From Candidatus Omnitrophota bacterium (GTDB lineage Bacteria > Omnitrophota > Omnitrophia > Omnitrophales > Aquincolibacteriaceae), in assembly GCA_023247135.1 (NCBI GenBank), contig JAHFHB010000014.1:1-14979 (forward strand): a DNA stretch of 14,979 nucleotides. Reading direction: 5' to 3'. This document shows positions 1 to 7,736 of this stretch, piece by piece. Position numbers and translations under genes: made by a program. Within the stretch, counting starts at the first letter, position 1, and each line of letters begins with the position of its first letter. The notes below the pieces were generated by a model. It was not told the DNA's origin and did not search any database. It saw nothing but the letters and a program-made list of their open reading frames with translations.

Positions 1-1787
1 CCCCCAAGATTCGAGTGTTAAATATGGGTCCAGGATCAGGCATTGATACACTGACCGCTATTTATCAACTTTTGCATGTCCATAAAGTGACGAGTATCGA
101 CATGGATGTGATTGATTTGGACGAAGCGGCGATTTTGAATGTTGAGGAAAACATTTCAACGCTGCTGACAAATTTATTGGGGGGAGGAGCATGGACAGAA
201 AAAGTTGATGCGGACGGAACGATCGAATTTGATCTGGGTGAAAAGGGACTGATTCGTCTTCGGCGTGTTCAAGAAATGCAGGAGTTTAAAGATTTACCTA
301 TTCGCGAGGGATACGACTTTGTTTTTTTTAATGCCCCTTTAGTCATGACTTCGGCCGATGTCGAGATGCCGCCGGAAAGAGTTGGCGTCATGCCCGGGCA
401 TGTATTTTTTGACGGGATCGTTGGCAAATTGGGTGGGCTCCTAAGTTCTCGCGGAACGGCGGTCATTGATATTAGCAATAACCCAAGCGTTGTGGCGCAG
501 ACTCGCGAGCTGCTTGGCCCCAAATTTTCTGTCGACGAACAGGCCTACGCCGAAATCCCGGAAAGAAAGCGCCTTGTCATGACGCGTACACGCTCAGAGA
601 TGCGGGTATTTTTGAATGACGCTAAGAGCCAGAGCATTTTGAATAAATTAGAAGCAATGGAACAGGCGCTTGCGGATAAAAACGCGGATGATTTTTGGCG
701 TTTGGCAGAGCAGCTAGATCGTCAGCATGTGACGTGGGCCGTGGTCGGTGACGACGCTGCGCTTGAGGGCTGGCAAGGCAAACGGCCGGAAGTTTTGGGA
801 CGGCTTGACCGCAAGGCAGTGCTTGGTCATTTTCTTGGCGCTATTTCGATTCCGCCGCTGACCAGAAAACGCGTGACACACACTCTGGAAGCGCACATGC
901 TCGACATTCCCGAGGGCAGCGTCAACATTCTCATCGCGCGCAAAATCAGGCGCGGCGGACAAAGCTACCTGCATGTGAGCCGGGCCGCGGCCGGCGGCAC
1001 GCTCGCCAAGTCATTTTTTTATTACATGATCTATGGCTATATGAATTCCGTTGCCATGACGAGCCAGTTCAATGCGATTGTGCCCTTACAAAGCGCTCAT
1101 AAGAATCAAGAGGCTGTTGTTGAAACACTGCGCGGCGGTTCGTACAGCAGTGTTCAGCGTCTTACGAGCCCTGACGGGACTTCCCTGATTGTAAAACGCG
1201 CCAATACAGAAAAAGATAAAGGCAAATTGCGCCGGGAAGCCGAATACATGCGTGCCCTGCAGGCGGCGGACGACCCTGCCGGGGCTTACTTCCCCAGGAT
1301 TTATTCCATCGCCACGGAAGGCCCGGACACGGTTGTCATGATGGAAGACGTGCTTTGGCCGTCTTTAAGCGATATTTTTCAGGCAACGAATCTTCCCGGA
1401 CAAACCGAGCTTTTACCTGCGGCCCTGTCTTCGAAAAATCGCTTTGAAATCAGTCAACACATTTACAGAACTCTGACCCCGGTGTTTTACGCGCATAAAC
1501 AGAGTGAGACGCCGCCAGATTTTCTGGAAAGAAGCCACTTTCAAAAAGTGGAGGAGCGCTGGACTGAGGCCCGAGCCTTGTCGCCGCTTTTAAGCCAGCT
1601 TTTTGAAGCGCCTTATCTTGAAATTCATCCCTCGAGCGGCTTAGTAAAACGTTTGCCGAATCTGAAAACGGCGTTGAATCTTTTAAGGCATGTGAGTTGG
1701 CTCCACCCGGAGCTTTTTACGCCGCCCTACTTGTCCAAACAGGCCGGGGATTTGCATTTCGGCAATATCCTCATGGATCCCTTTTAG
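1..1787 (+). CDS. Giant multidomain protein, middle part: methyltransferase-like and kinase-like modules (5' truncated)
   Basis: The frame is already open at the left edge and codes P-K-I-R-V before the first in-frame GTG at 15, so the true start lies outside the window. Residue numbers below count from that GTG. Residues 1-195 look like a class I SAM methyltransferase: a GPGSG glycine loop (5-9), an acidic strand end (SIDMD), and FFNAPL in the place of the NPPY motif. RSEMR follows at nt 591-605, then about 170 residues I do not recognise. From about residue 375 there is an APH/protein-kinase-like phosphotransferase: glycine-rich GGSYSSV, beta-3 Lys394 (IVKR), an REAEYM helix, a hinge-like VVMMEDV, and the catalytic loop GDLHFGN with Asp579 and Asn584. 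The frame then meets TAG. The missing metal-binding DPK motif is found in the same frame after the stop, so this CDS and the next are most likely one gene. Confidence 0.8.
   Translation, partial: PKIRVLNMGPGSGIDTLTAIYQLLHVHKVTSIDMDVIDLDEAAILNVEENISTLLTNLLGGGAWTEKVDADGTIEFDLGEKGLIRLRRVQEMQEFKDLPIREGYDFVFFNAPLVMTSADVEMPPERVGVMPGHVFFDGIVGKLGGLLSSRGTAVIDISNNPSVVAQTRELLGPKFSVDEQAYAEIPERKRLVMTRTRSEMRVFLNDAKSQSILNKLEAMEQALADKNADDFWRLAEQLDRQHVTWAVVGDDAALEGWQGKRPEVLGRLDRKAVLGHFLGAISIPPLTRKRVTHTLEAHMLDIPEGSVNILIARKIRRGGQSYLHVSRAAAGGTLAKSFFYYMIYGYMNSVAMTSQFNAIVPLQSAHKNQEAVVETLRGGSYSSVQRLTSPDGTSLIVKRANTEKDKGKLRREAEYMRALQAADDPAGAYFPRIYSIATEGPDTVVMMEDVLWPSLSDIFQATNLPGQTELLPAALSSKNRFEISQHIYRTLTPVFYAHKQSETPPDFLERSHFQKVEERWTEARALSPLLSQLFEAPYLEIHPSSGLVKRLPNLKTALNLLRHVSWLHPELFTPPYLSKQAGDLHFGNILMDPF
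1785..1787 (+). other. In-frame amber stop splitting the kinase domain
   Basis: TAG lies six codons after the kinase catalytic loop. The frame continues without another stop for 1192 codons, and the first of these read LLANRDIDLFRLVDPKW, which supplies the expected metal-binding Asp and the conserved tail motif DPLYDFAKL. The stop sits in a tandem heptamer TTTTAGC x2 (1782-1795). Removing one heptamer would not restore the frame. A single substitution, for example CAG to TAG, would explain it. TAG is used as a normal stop by the antitoxin gene and by ychF here, so genome-wide amber recoding is unlikely. A recent nonsense mutation, an assembly error, or programmed readthrough remain possible. 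Confidence 0.85.
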
Positions 1788-1838
1788 CTTTTAGCCAATC
1801 GTGACATCGATCTATTCAGACTTGTCGACCCCAAGTGG

Positions 1839-4800
1839 ATGCCCGAAGGCAATGACCCGCTTTATGATTTTGCCAAGCTCATGCACAATTACAGCGGACA
1901 CTACGACCTGGCGTTGAATCTAAGCGGGGGGTATCACTTTGCCATTCGTCTTCCCGAATCAGCCGCTGCACCAGCGCAGTTTCGGGAAACATTTATTGAG
2001 GAATACTCTTCGGCCGAGCGAATGATGGATGCGATTCATGCTTATGAGATGGATGTCCGGAAGTTTTTGCGCAGTCCGGACCCTGAGCTTTTCCCTTTTG
2101 AATCTCCAAACGGCCTTTGGAAATACCGGCTGCTTTTCACGCATGCCACCTTGATGGCGGGCCTTTTGCCTTACCATGCCGCCGGCGATGCGCATGAACA
2201 GCGTGCCGGAATTTTATATGAACGCGCCGCCGAATTATTTTACGAGCTGATTAAAAAATTATGGCAGGACGGTTGGATGGATGACGACCACGAGTTAAAA
2301 CAAAGTGTCGCCGGATTATGGATGACCTCTTCGGGAGATCAAGCGGGATATTTCCAAGCTATTCACAATTTAGACAGCCGCCTTGCACGGAGGTCCCGCT
2401 CCGAAATGCCTCGGACATGGAAGTCCGAGACTATTCGGGACGGGACACGGAGGTTCCGCTCCGAAATGAGAAGTAGCGGTGCTATCTCCGGCTTGGAGCA
2501 GCGCAAAAAAGAAATCACAATGCTTCAGACTCAGTATCAGGCTGAAGGCCGCTTGCTGAGCCGCGCCCAGTTTTTGCAGCAGACGGATGATTTCAAACGG
2601 CACCTCCGCGAGGGCGGCTCCCTGGATGAAATTTTGCCCGAGGCTTTCGCAGTGTTCAAAGAGGCGGCCCGCGCAGTGCTGGGGTTAGACGCAACGCCTG
2701 AGCAAGTCATGGCGGCGCTTGCGATTCATGCAGGCCGTGCGATTGAGATGGAGCCCAGCGAAGGCAAGACGTTGTCGATTGCCATGGCGGCTTATCTGCA
2801 TGCCTTGACCGGACGGGGCGTTCACATTCATACGTTCAATGATTCTCTCGCGGCGCGGGATACTCAGGATATGGCTAAAATCCTCCATTTCCTTGGATTG
2901 AGCGTGGGGGTGCGCCTGGACAACGACCAAAGGTTTTTGTTTGATCCAAAGGCTAATTCGACGCGGGAGCCCTGGCGCAAACACCTTAAAAACGCGGCCA
3001 GAACGCAGGAGGTTTACCTTGCAGACATCACTTACGGCGTGAAAGATGCGTTTGCTTTCGATTATCTCGCCGATCAAACGATCGGTGAACTGAAAGCGAT
3101 GCGCCAAAGGCCGGAGGCACCTGCGTTGGTTGTGGTGGATGAGGGCGACAGCACTTTTCTGGACGAGGCGCATTACCCGTTGATTCTCACCGAGGAAGGT
3201 CTGAATACCCAGCTTGAACTGTCCTCGGAGGAATATATTAAAATTTATCAAGCTGCATTGGCTCTTGAGCAAGGAACCCACTACAAACTTAACTCTGTGA
3301 ATCAGACCGTGGCGCTTAACCCGTCCGCGGTGCCACTGGCCATGCAGCTTTTGAACCGGGCGCAATTTAATGCGGAGCGGTTGAGAAATTTTCAGGAGAC
3401 CGGGGAGATTGAGAACCTTCTCAAGCAAGCCGTGGCGGTGAAACACTGGAACCATCGCGACCAGGATTATGTGCTTCAAAACGGACAAATCGTTCTGATC
3501 GATGAGCTGACCGGCCGGCTTAAAATCAAGCACGTGTTGGGCAATCACCGGCATCAACTGGTTGCCGCCAAAGAGAGTTTAAACGGCGAGCAAGTGGTCT
3601 TTCCGCCGCTTGCGCTGATGACCGGAATTCTTACTTATCAAAATTATTATCGCAAGATAAAGCGCGAGTCGAAGCTGGCGATGATTACGGGGACAATGGG
3701 GAATGATGCGCCTGAAGTCAAAGAAATTTACGGGTTGGATTATGTCCGCATACCCAACCATTATGAATCTCGTTTGACAGCCCATGAGCCGGTGACGTAT
3801 CCGGACCGGAAGCAAAAATTTGCGGCGATTTTGGCGAAGATCGAAGAAATTCATGCGCGGGGCAATCCGGTGCTGGTATTTGTTTCGCATATTGACGAAG
3901 CCCGGCGGTTTAAGCAAAAACTGGAAGAAGAAACAGCGGGTGGGCCACAACCCGTCCGGGCGACGCTGGTCGACGGCCTTAATCTCGGGGAAGAAGCCGC
4001 AGCCATTGCCCAAGCGGGCCAGCATGCTCAAGTGACGATTGCGACGAACGTGGTGGGCCGAGGGGTGAATATTAAAATCGATGAAACCGTTGCGGCGCTT
4101 GGAGGACTTGCGGTGATTTTAACCGAAAGCCAGCAAGCCAAGCGGATTGATGATCAATTGATTCGCCGCGGAGCTCGGCAGGGGCAGCCCGGCGAAGTTT
4201 ATTTCTTTTACGCGAAAGACGATCCGGTCATGGCGCGATTTGGGGGGCAGGCCAAGAGCGAGGCGTATCTGCGCGAAGCGCGTGCACAAACGCTGGCATT
4301 TGATGACGTGCTGGAGCCTTACCGCGCCTATTTTTATACGGCGCGGCAGCGGTTACTTACGGAGTTGAATTCTAAAGCTAAAACGCACAGGTTGCGTCAA
4401 CTGATCGCAGTGGATCGTCCCTGGTTTGACTACTTGAACCAATTGGAATTTATGAAATATCGCACGGACGCAGACTCTTTTGCCCAGAACGCGCACACGC
4501 GGTTTCGAGCCGTCGGAACGACGCTGAAACAGATCTTCAAAACCGCGGGCCTCGGAGAGAAATACGCACCCTTTAAAAAAGAAGCGGCGACTTTGTCCCA
4601 AGCAGAGATCGTAAAATCGAATGAACCGCCGGGCCAAGAGACAGAGATGCTTACGGAGCAAGCCAAGCGTTTGCAAGCCTGGATGTTTTTAAATCGTTCA
4701 GGCCAGGACGCAGACCTAACGGGACTGCCGCCTGGGCAGTCCTTTTCTCCAAAAAGGGCAGAGATGCGGGAATCCAGCAAAACCTTGGCAAAAAAAGACA

Positions 4801-5366
4801 TTCGCGATTTGACGGTACCCGCCGCAGTATTTCTGGATGCGGGAGAATTGGCGCGTATGCAGCCGGGCGATGCGGAAAAGCGTGCCGGCGAATTGCTCGC
4901 GCTCCTGAATCAACATCGTAATTTCGATCTTTATCTCGAGGGCACAGAGAGCACCCCTGTGTCGGCAATCAGGGCGCCGCAGTTTTTGAAGCTATTGGAA
5001 GAATATCCGGAGCGCGTGCACCAGGGGTTATTCGACCGGGCGCATCTTGCAGAAAAACGCATTGTGATTCAGGCGGCACTTTTTGAGAGTATTTCCACAA
5101 AACTGCAGACGCAGGCGCACATGAGCCGTCTGAAACAAAGTTATCAAATCAAAGGCGAAGTGCTGGCGCTGGAATACACCAAGCCCGGCGCGCTGAAAGC
5201 TTTTCTGGCGTTGGCGGAATTGGGTACCATGGCAGAACTTGTGCGTAAGATCAGCGATTTTTATGCCGTGCTGGGCGCCAATGGCCGCTGGCAGGTCGCT
5301 GAAACTTACCTGGCAAATGTCTGGGCAGATCTGCAGAATGGTTTGGCCGTTCAATGGTCCGCATAA
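1839..5366 (+). CDS. Giant multidomain protein, C-terminal part: kinase remnant, SecA-like motor, unknown C-terminal module
   Basis: The first ATG at 1839 lies inside the kinase domain (DPKW-MPEG) and has no Shine-Dalgarno sequence, so this is best read as the continuation of the preceding gene. Residues 1-180 finish the kinase-like domain. After a duplicated RSEM segment (about 187-211), residues 270-830 resemble the SecA motor: EPSEGKT as Walker A (Lys310), HTFNDSLAARD, FAFDYLAD, VVDEGD as the DEAD-box equivalent (Asp434-Glu435), a preprotein-crosslinking-like insert with DELTGRL, MTGILTYQNYY, ITGTMG, IATNVVGRGVNIK and QLIRRGARQGQPG. It departs from housekeeping SecA at Walker A (SEGKT, not GEGKT) and motif VI (RRGARQGQPG, not GRSGRQGDPG), and no SecA zinc-binding tail is present. 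RAEMR at nt 4755-4769 precedes about 200 residues of unknown function. Stop TAA. The next gene converges 13 bp away, with no room for a separate terminator. Confidence 0.8.
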   Translation: MPEGNDPLYDFAKLMHNYSGHYDLALNLSGGYHFAIRLPESAAAPAQFRETFIEEYSSAERMMDAIHAYEMDVRKFLRSPDPELFPFESPNGLWKYRLLFTHATLMAGLLPYHAAGDAHEQRAGILYERAAELFYELIKKLWQDGWMDDDHELKQSVAGLWMTSSGDQAGYFQAIHNLDSRLARRSRSEMPRTWKSETIRDGTRRFRSEMRSSGAISGLEQRKKEITMLQTQYQAEGRLLSRAQFLQQTDDFKRHLREGGSLDEILPEAFAVFKEAARAVLGLDATPEQVMAALAIHAGRAIEMEPSEGKTLSIAMAAYLHALTGRGVHIHTFNDSLAARDTQDMAKILHFLGLSVGVRLDNDQRFLFDPKANSTREPWRKHLKNAARTQEVYLADITYGVKDAFAFDYLADQTIGELKAMRQRPEAPALVVVDEGDSTFLDEAHYPLILTEEGLNTQLELSSEEYIKIYQAALALEQGTHYKLNSVNQTVALNPSAVPLAMQLLNRAQFNAERLRNFQETGEIENLLKQAVAVKHWNHRDQDYVLQNGQIVLIDELTGRLKIKHVLGNHRHQLVAAKESLNGEQVVFPPLALMTGILTYQNYYRKIKRESKLAMITGTMGNDAPEVKEIYGLDYVRIPNHYESRLTAHEPVTYPDRKQKFAAILAKIEEIHARGNPVLVFVSHIDEARRFKQKLEEETAGGPQPVRATLVDGLNLGEEAAAIAQAGQHAQVTIATNVVGRGVNIKIDETVAALGGLAVILTESQQAKRIDDQLIRRGARQGQPGEVYFFYAKDDPVMARFGGQAKSEAYLREARAQTLAFDDVLEPYRAYFYTARQRLLTELNSKAKTHRLRQLIAVDRPWFDYLNQLEFMKYRTDADSFAQNAHTRFRAVGTTLKQIFKTAGLGEKYAPFKKEAATLSQAEIVKSNEPPGQETEMLTEQAKRLQAWMFLNRSGQDADLTGLPPGQSFSPKRAEMRESSKTLAKKDIRDLTVPAAVFLDAGELARMQPGDAEKRAGELLALLNQHRNFDLYLEGTESTPVSAIRAPQFLKLLEEYPERVHQGLFDRAHLAEKRIVIQAALFESISTKLQTQAHMSRLKQSYQIKGEVLALEYTKPGALKAFLALAELGTMAELVRKISDFYAVLGANGRWQVAETYLANVWADLQNGLAVQWSA
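2386..2468 (+). repeat. 60-bp-period direct repeat with internal palindrome, in frame, encoding RSEM twice
   Basis: A 23-bp unit (CACGGAGGTYCCGCTCCG plus AAATG) occurs at 2386-2408 and again at 2446-2468 with one mismatch. The period is exactly 60 bp, so the protein frame is kept and RSEM appears twice, 20 residues apart. Between the copies lies a hairpin: CTCGGAC (2410-2416) pairs with GTCCGAG (2423-2429), and CCGAA (2401-2405) pairs with TTCGG (2434-2438) outside it. The layout resembles palindromic elements that insert in frame in coding sequence, as known from Rickettsia. That comparison is an inference from form, not from sequence identity. Confidence 0.8.
4722..4746 (+). other. Terminator-like hairpin inside the coding sequence
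   Basis: GGACTGCC (4722-4729) and GGCAGTCC (4735-4742) form a perfect 8-bp stem with a 5-nt loop, and a short T run (TTTT, 4743-4746) follows. It looks like an intrinsic terminator but lies within the open frame, coding LPPGQS. It is 13 bp upstream of RAEMR (4755-4769), at the junction between the SecA-like part and the last module. The T tract is short, so termination would probably be weak if it happens at all. Confidence 0.6.
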
Positions 5367-5379
5367 CGATTCAAGTTAT

Positions 5380-5733
5380 CTAAGCGGCTTTGCGTAATAA
5401 TTTTTGTTTTGCGGGGCGATGGCCGCCTTGAACGGGAATTGCGGTCACGTGGAGCCGGATACCAATCACGTTTAAGAGCCGTAGAATACTGTCAAGACTT
5501 GGGTTCCCGTCGGGGCGGAGCATTTTATAGAGGCTGACACGGTTCAGCTTTGCCTGTTTTGCAATTTTTGTCATGCCGCCCTGGGCGTCGAAAACATCCC
5601 GCAAAGCCCTGAGAAAAAATAGCCGGCCTTTTTCTTCCAAGGAGGCATTCAAATAGGCCGCGCATTCTTCCGGGTCACGCAAACTGCGCTTTAAAAAGTC
5701 TTCATAACGGACGGTGGGCGGTAAGTATTTCAT
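5380..5733 (-). CDS. HTH antitoxin of a RelE/HigB-type toxin-antitoxin pair (COG3636-like)
   Basis: This 117-residue protein has a helix-turn-helix in residues 50-95: MTKIAKQAKLNRVSLYKML followed by NPSLDSILRLLNVIGIRL. That is the pattern of putative addiction-module antidote proteins of the HigA/COG3636 type, which bind and neutralise the partner toxin and repress their own operon. The ATG at 5733 was chosen because AAGGAG lies 7 nt upstream on the - strand and because the family starts near this point. A longer frame from 5760 is possible but overlaps the toxin tail. The start overlaps the toxin stop as ATGA, which suggests translational coupling. Toxin-first order is common for this family. 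The basic tail (RPAKQKLLRKAA) may contact DNA or the toxin. Confidence 0.88.
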   Translation of the reverse strand: MKYLPPTVRYEDFLKRSLRDPEECAAYLNASLEEKGRLFFLRALRDVFDAQGGMTKIAKQAKLNRVSLYKMLRPDGNPSLDSILRLLNVIGIRLHVTAIPVQGGHRPAKQKLLRKAA

Positions 5734-6074
5734 TTTTTTCTCCTTAAATAATCCTGCCAATATTCAGTGGCTTTGCGGATATCCGCGCCTTGCGTTTTTT
5801 TGATGCCGCCCCAAAGAAGAACAAAGAGGTCGCGCCCGCTTACGCCAAAATAGATCCGGTAACCCGGTCCCCAATGAGCTCTCAGCTCGAAAATGCCCAA
5901 GCCGATGTTTTTAAAGTCCCCTAAGCAGCCTGCAGTGATTCTGCGCAAACGCACTTGAATCTTTGCGCGTGCGGCTGAGTCGCGCAAACCCGTAAACCAG
6001 TCGTCAAAAGGGATCTCTCCTTGAGCCGTTTGGTAGAGAAGCAGCCTCTTACAATTGTAATCTATATTAAACAT
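5730..6074 (-). CDS. RelE/ParE-superfamily toxin (COG3657-like addiction module killer protein)
   Basis: The 114-residue product carries the family signature: PFDDWFTGLRD, then AKIQVRLRRI, then GLGIFELRAHWGPGYRIYFG, then LLWGGIKKTQGADIRKA. Members of this family are typically ribosome-dependent mRNA interferases or related toxins held in check by a downstream HTH antitoxin, and that partner overlaps the 3' end here. The ATG at 6074 is the only ATG/GTG/TTG start available before the conserved core. It has no Shine-Dalgarno sequence and lies within a promoter-like element, so the real 5' end is uncertain; a downstream CTG at 6044 is the only other weak option. The gene starts 9 bp after the stop of the lipoprotein gene, so readthrough from that gene could also express it. 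The core residues look intact and give no sign of decay. Confidence 0.87.
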   Translation of the reverse strand: MFNIDYNCKRLLLYQTAQGEIPFDDWFTGLRDSAARAKIQVRLRRITAGCLGDFKNIGLGIFELRAHWGPGYRIYFGVSGRDLFVLLWGGIKKTQGADIRKATEYWQDYLRRKK

Positions 6075-6081
6075 ATGTCAA
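6049..6081 (-). promoter_or_regulatory. Promoter-like element with a 12-bp palindrome at the toxin 5' end
   Basis: Read on the - strand, TTGACA (6081-6076), a 16-bp spacer and TACAAT (6059-6054) make a good sigma-70-type promoter. The -10 box is embedded in the perfect palindrome TTACAATTGTAA (6049-6060), and ACATATGT (6071-6078) overlaps the -35 end. A palindrome over the -10 box is what an autoregulatory antitoxin operator would look like. The apparent toxin ATG (6074-6072) falls inside the spacer, so transcription from here would begin after it. Either the promoter is fortuitous or the toxin start is misplaced. Confidence 0.45.
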
Positions 6082-6083
6082 TA

Positions 6084-7700
6084 TTAAGCTACGATGATTT
6101 GTTCGCTAAACCATCCGCCGGTCAGGGCATCGAGCTGGGCGGTGGTTTCTTCCAGCTGCAGCTCTTTATCCATGCGGCCCGGGGCGGCAGGATCCCCCAG
6201 GATGAGATCGCGCATGAGCCGCCGGCGCTCAAAGTAAAGCCGCACGGTTTCAGATAAAAAATCCCTGCGCTGATCATTCATCAATTTTTCGCGCGAATCG
6301 ATCGAGGTTTGCGCGGAATTCCAAATCAAATCCCCGATATCCCAGGTGACACTGAAGTTCCAGCCGCGGGACAAGTCATCGGGGCCCAGAATGTAACGGT
6401 CGGGATCGGCGGTGCCGCCGCGGTCAAGGTCAACCGTGGTGCCTCGATCGAGGCTGCGGCTGAAATAAACATGCGGTAACAGTGCCTTGGCACGCGATTC
6501 ATATTGCCAGCGCTTGATTTTTGCGGAGGAAAGATTAGCTGCCCGGATTGCGGCTCGGGCGACAGAGTTGACCGCGGGTTCACGGTGAAGGATTTCGCGC
6601 AAACGGCGCTCGGCATCCGGAGAGGAAACCCAGCGGCTGTTTTGAAATGTCTCGGAAGCACCCAGTTCGAAAGTGGCGAGGCCGTTCTCGGTCAGGGCGG
6701 TCAATGCGTCGGAGTCCTCGGGGTTTGCGACTAGCGCTAGGATTTTTCCGTAATCCGAACTCTGCGCCAGCTTGTTCCAGCGCCCGTGCGTGCGGTCGAA
6801 AACATAAATGCCGTCTGCGGCGCCTGCGAACAAGGCCGAAGAAGCCGGCAGGTAGCAGAGCGCGAGAATGGCAGGTTTTTTAAAACCGTGACCTGGCAAA
6901 AGCTGCCAGCGGAGCCCGGCGCTACTTTCGGCGACTCCGGCAGGAGTGGCCAGCCAGGCTGTGGTGTTTTGTGTGCTTACGGCAGAGATCAAAGTTGGAA
7001 TAAAAAAAAGCGCGTCGAAATTTTCGGCGCTTTCCGCAGTGACCCCCTCGGAAACTTCTGCGCCGTCTTCAGCGGGTGCGCGCGGCATGGTCCAAACTGC
7101 TTGGAAAGCCTTGCCATCCGTTGAGAGATACAACGCTTCCTGTGTGGCCAAAAAGAGCCGGTTTCCGCTGCGCTTAAGCATGAGGACGGGCTCTTGTTTG
7201 CCAAAGCCGGTGTGTGGTGCCCAGGTTTTTCCCTGATCACGCGAACTGAAAAGCCCGTAGCGGGTTCCGGCAAAATAAAGCTGCTGCGCCGGCCAATCGG
7301 CAAAGGCGAAAACCTCGCGCTGATCATGGCGGTGCGATGAAAAAATTTTTTCGACCGGAGCTTCTGCCGAAAGCATTTTGAAAATGGCGTGATCCGTCAG
7401 CGCGAAAAGGGCCCCGGCATTTCCCGGTTGAAGAGAATGGATTTTTTCTCCGGCGGCGCTCCACACGTTTTCCCAATGCCGGTTTCCGGACAATTTATAG
7501 AGGCTGCCGGCGGAGGCTGTGAAAAGTGTGTGAGCCGAGGCCGGCGCCAGGGCAGAGATTTTATCCGGCGTAGGAAAGGGAATAAATTGCGCGCTAATTT
7601 CCGGCTGTGCACCAGCCGGTACAGGCGGACAGCCGCTGAAAGCCGCGCATAGCAGCAGGCTTAACACAAGGAGGCGTTTTGACGGCTTTGAAATATTCAT
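6084..7700 (-). CDS. Lipoprotein with beta-propeller (Asp-box) features and a helical C-terminal domain
   Basis: The 538-residue product begins with a lipoprotein signal: K/R-rich start, hydrophobic LLVLSLLLCAAF and a SGC lipobox with Cys24, so it is probably anchored to a membrane facing the periplasm. Residues 40-350 are short beta-rich repeats typical of a sugar-sensor or Ycf48/sortilin-like propeller. SSRDQGKTW (142-150) is a clear Asp-box, and YLSTDGKAF and the segment ending at SAGLRW look like degenerate ones. Residues 360-538 are charged and helical, with SETVRLYFERRRLM and LDALTGGWFS. That tail resembles one I recall from hypothetical proteins of Deltaproteobacteria, with no known function. 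A small tandem octad (LDRGTTVD/LDRGGTAD) occurs near residue 418. No clear Shine-Dalgarno precedes the ATG. It may be co-transcribed with the toxin-antitoxin pair downstream. The specific role is unknown. Confidence 0.75.
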   Translation of the reverse strand: MNISKPSKRLLVLSLLLCAAFSGCPPVPAGAQPEISAQFIPFPTPDKISALAPASAHTLFTASAGSLYKLSGNRHWENVWSAAGEKIHSLQPGNAGALFALTDHAIFKMLSAEAPVEKIFSSHRHDQREVFAFADWPAQQLYFAGTRYGLFSSRDQGKTWAPHTGFGKQEPVLMLKRSGNRLFLATQEALYLSTDGKAFQAVWTMPRAPAEDGAEVSEGVTAESAENFDALFFIPTLISAVSTQNTTAWLATPAGVAESSAGLRWQLLPGHGFKKPAILALCYLPASSALFAGAADGIYVFDRTHGRWNKLAQSSDYGKILALVANPEDSDALTALTENGLATFELGASETFQNSRWVSSPDAERRLREILHREPAVNSVARAAIRAANLSSAKIKRWQYESRAKALLPHVYFSRSLDRGTTVDLDRGGTADPDRYILGPDDLSRGWNFSVTWDIGDLIWNSAQTSIDSREKLMNDQRRDFLSETVRLYFERRRLMRDLILGDPAAPGRMDKELQLEETTAQLDALTGGWFSEQIIVA

Positions 7701-7705
7701 AAACA

Positions 7706-7736
7706 GGAAATAAACTATCCTTATTTCGGAAATAAG
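7706..7736 (-). promoter_or_regulatory. Inverted and direct repeats upstream of the lipoprotein gene
   Basis: CTTATTTC and GAAATAAG flank a central G (7720-7736), forming a 17-bp near-perfect palindrome. GGAAATAA occurs twice, at 7706-7713 and 7728-7735, exactly 22 bp or about two helical turns apart. The site lies 20-36 bp before the lipoprotein ATG. A repressor or activator site is plausible, but there is no other evidence for one. Confidence 0.35.

Noticed and set aside
1785..1787. Genome-wide reassignment of TAG to an amino acid
   Set aside because: The antitoxin gene (5380-5382) and ychF (9228-9230) both end with TAG at the expected family C-terminus, so TAG works as a stop here.
2386..2468. 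CRISPR-like repeats
   Set aside because: There are only two copies, they lie within an open coding frame, and the spacer itself is palindromic and coding.
2685..3557. 290-codon frame on the - strand
   Set aside because: It lies fully opposite the SecA-like coding region, whose motifs are unmistakable, and its own translation has no recognisable domain.
2400..4350. Housekeeping secA gene
   Set aside because: The motor is embedded in a much larger protein, with altered Walker A and motif VI and no zinc-binding tail, so the name secA is not justified.
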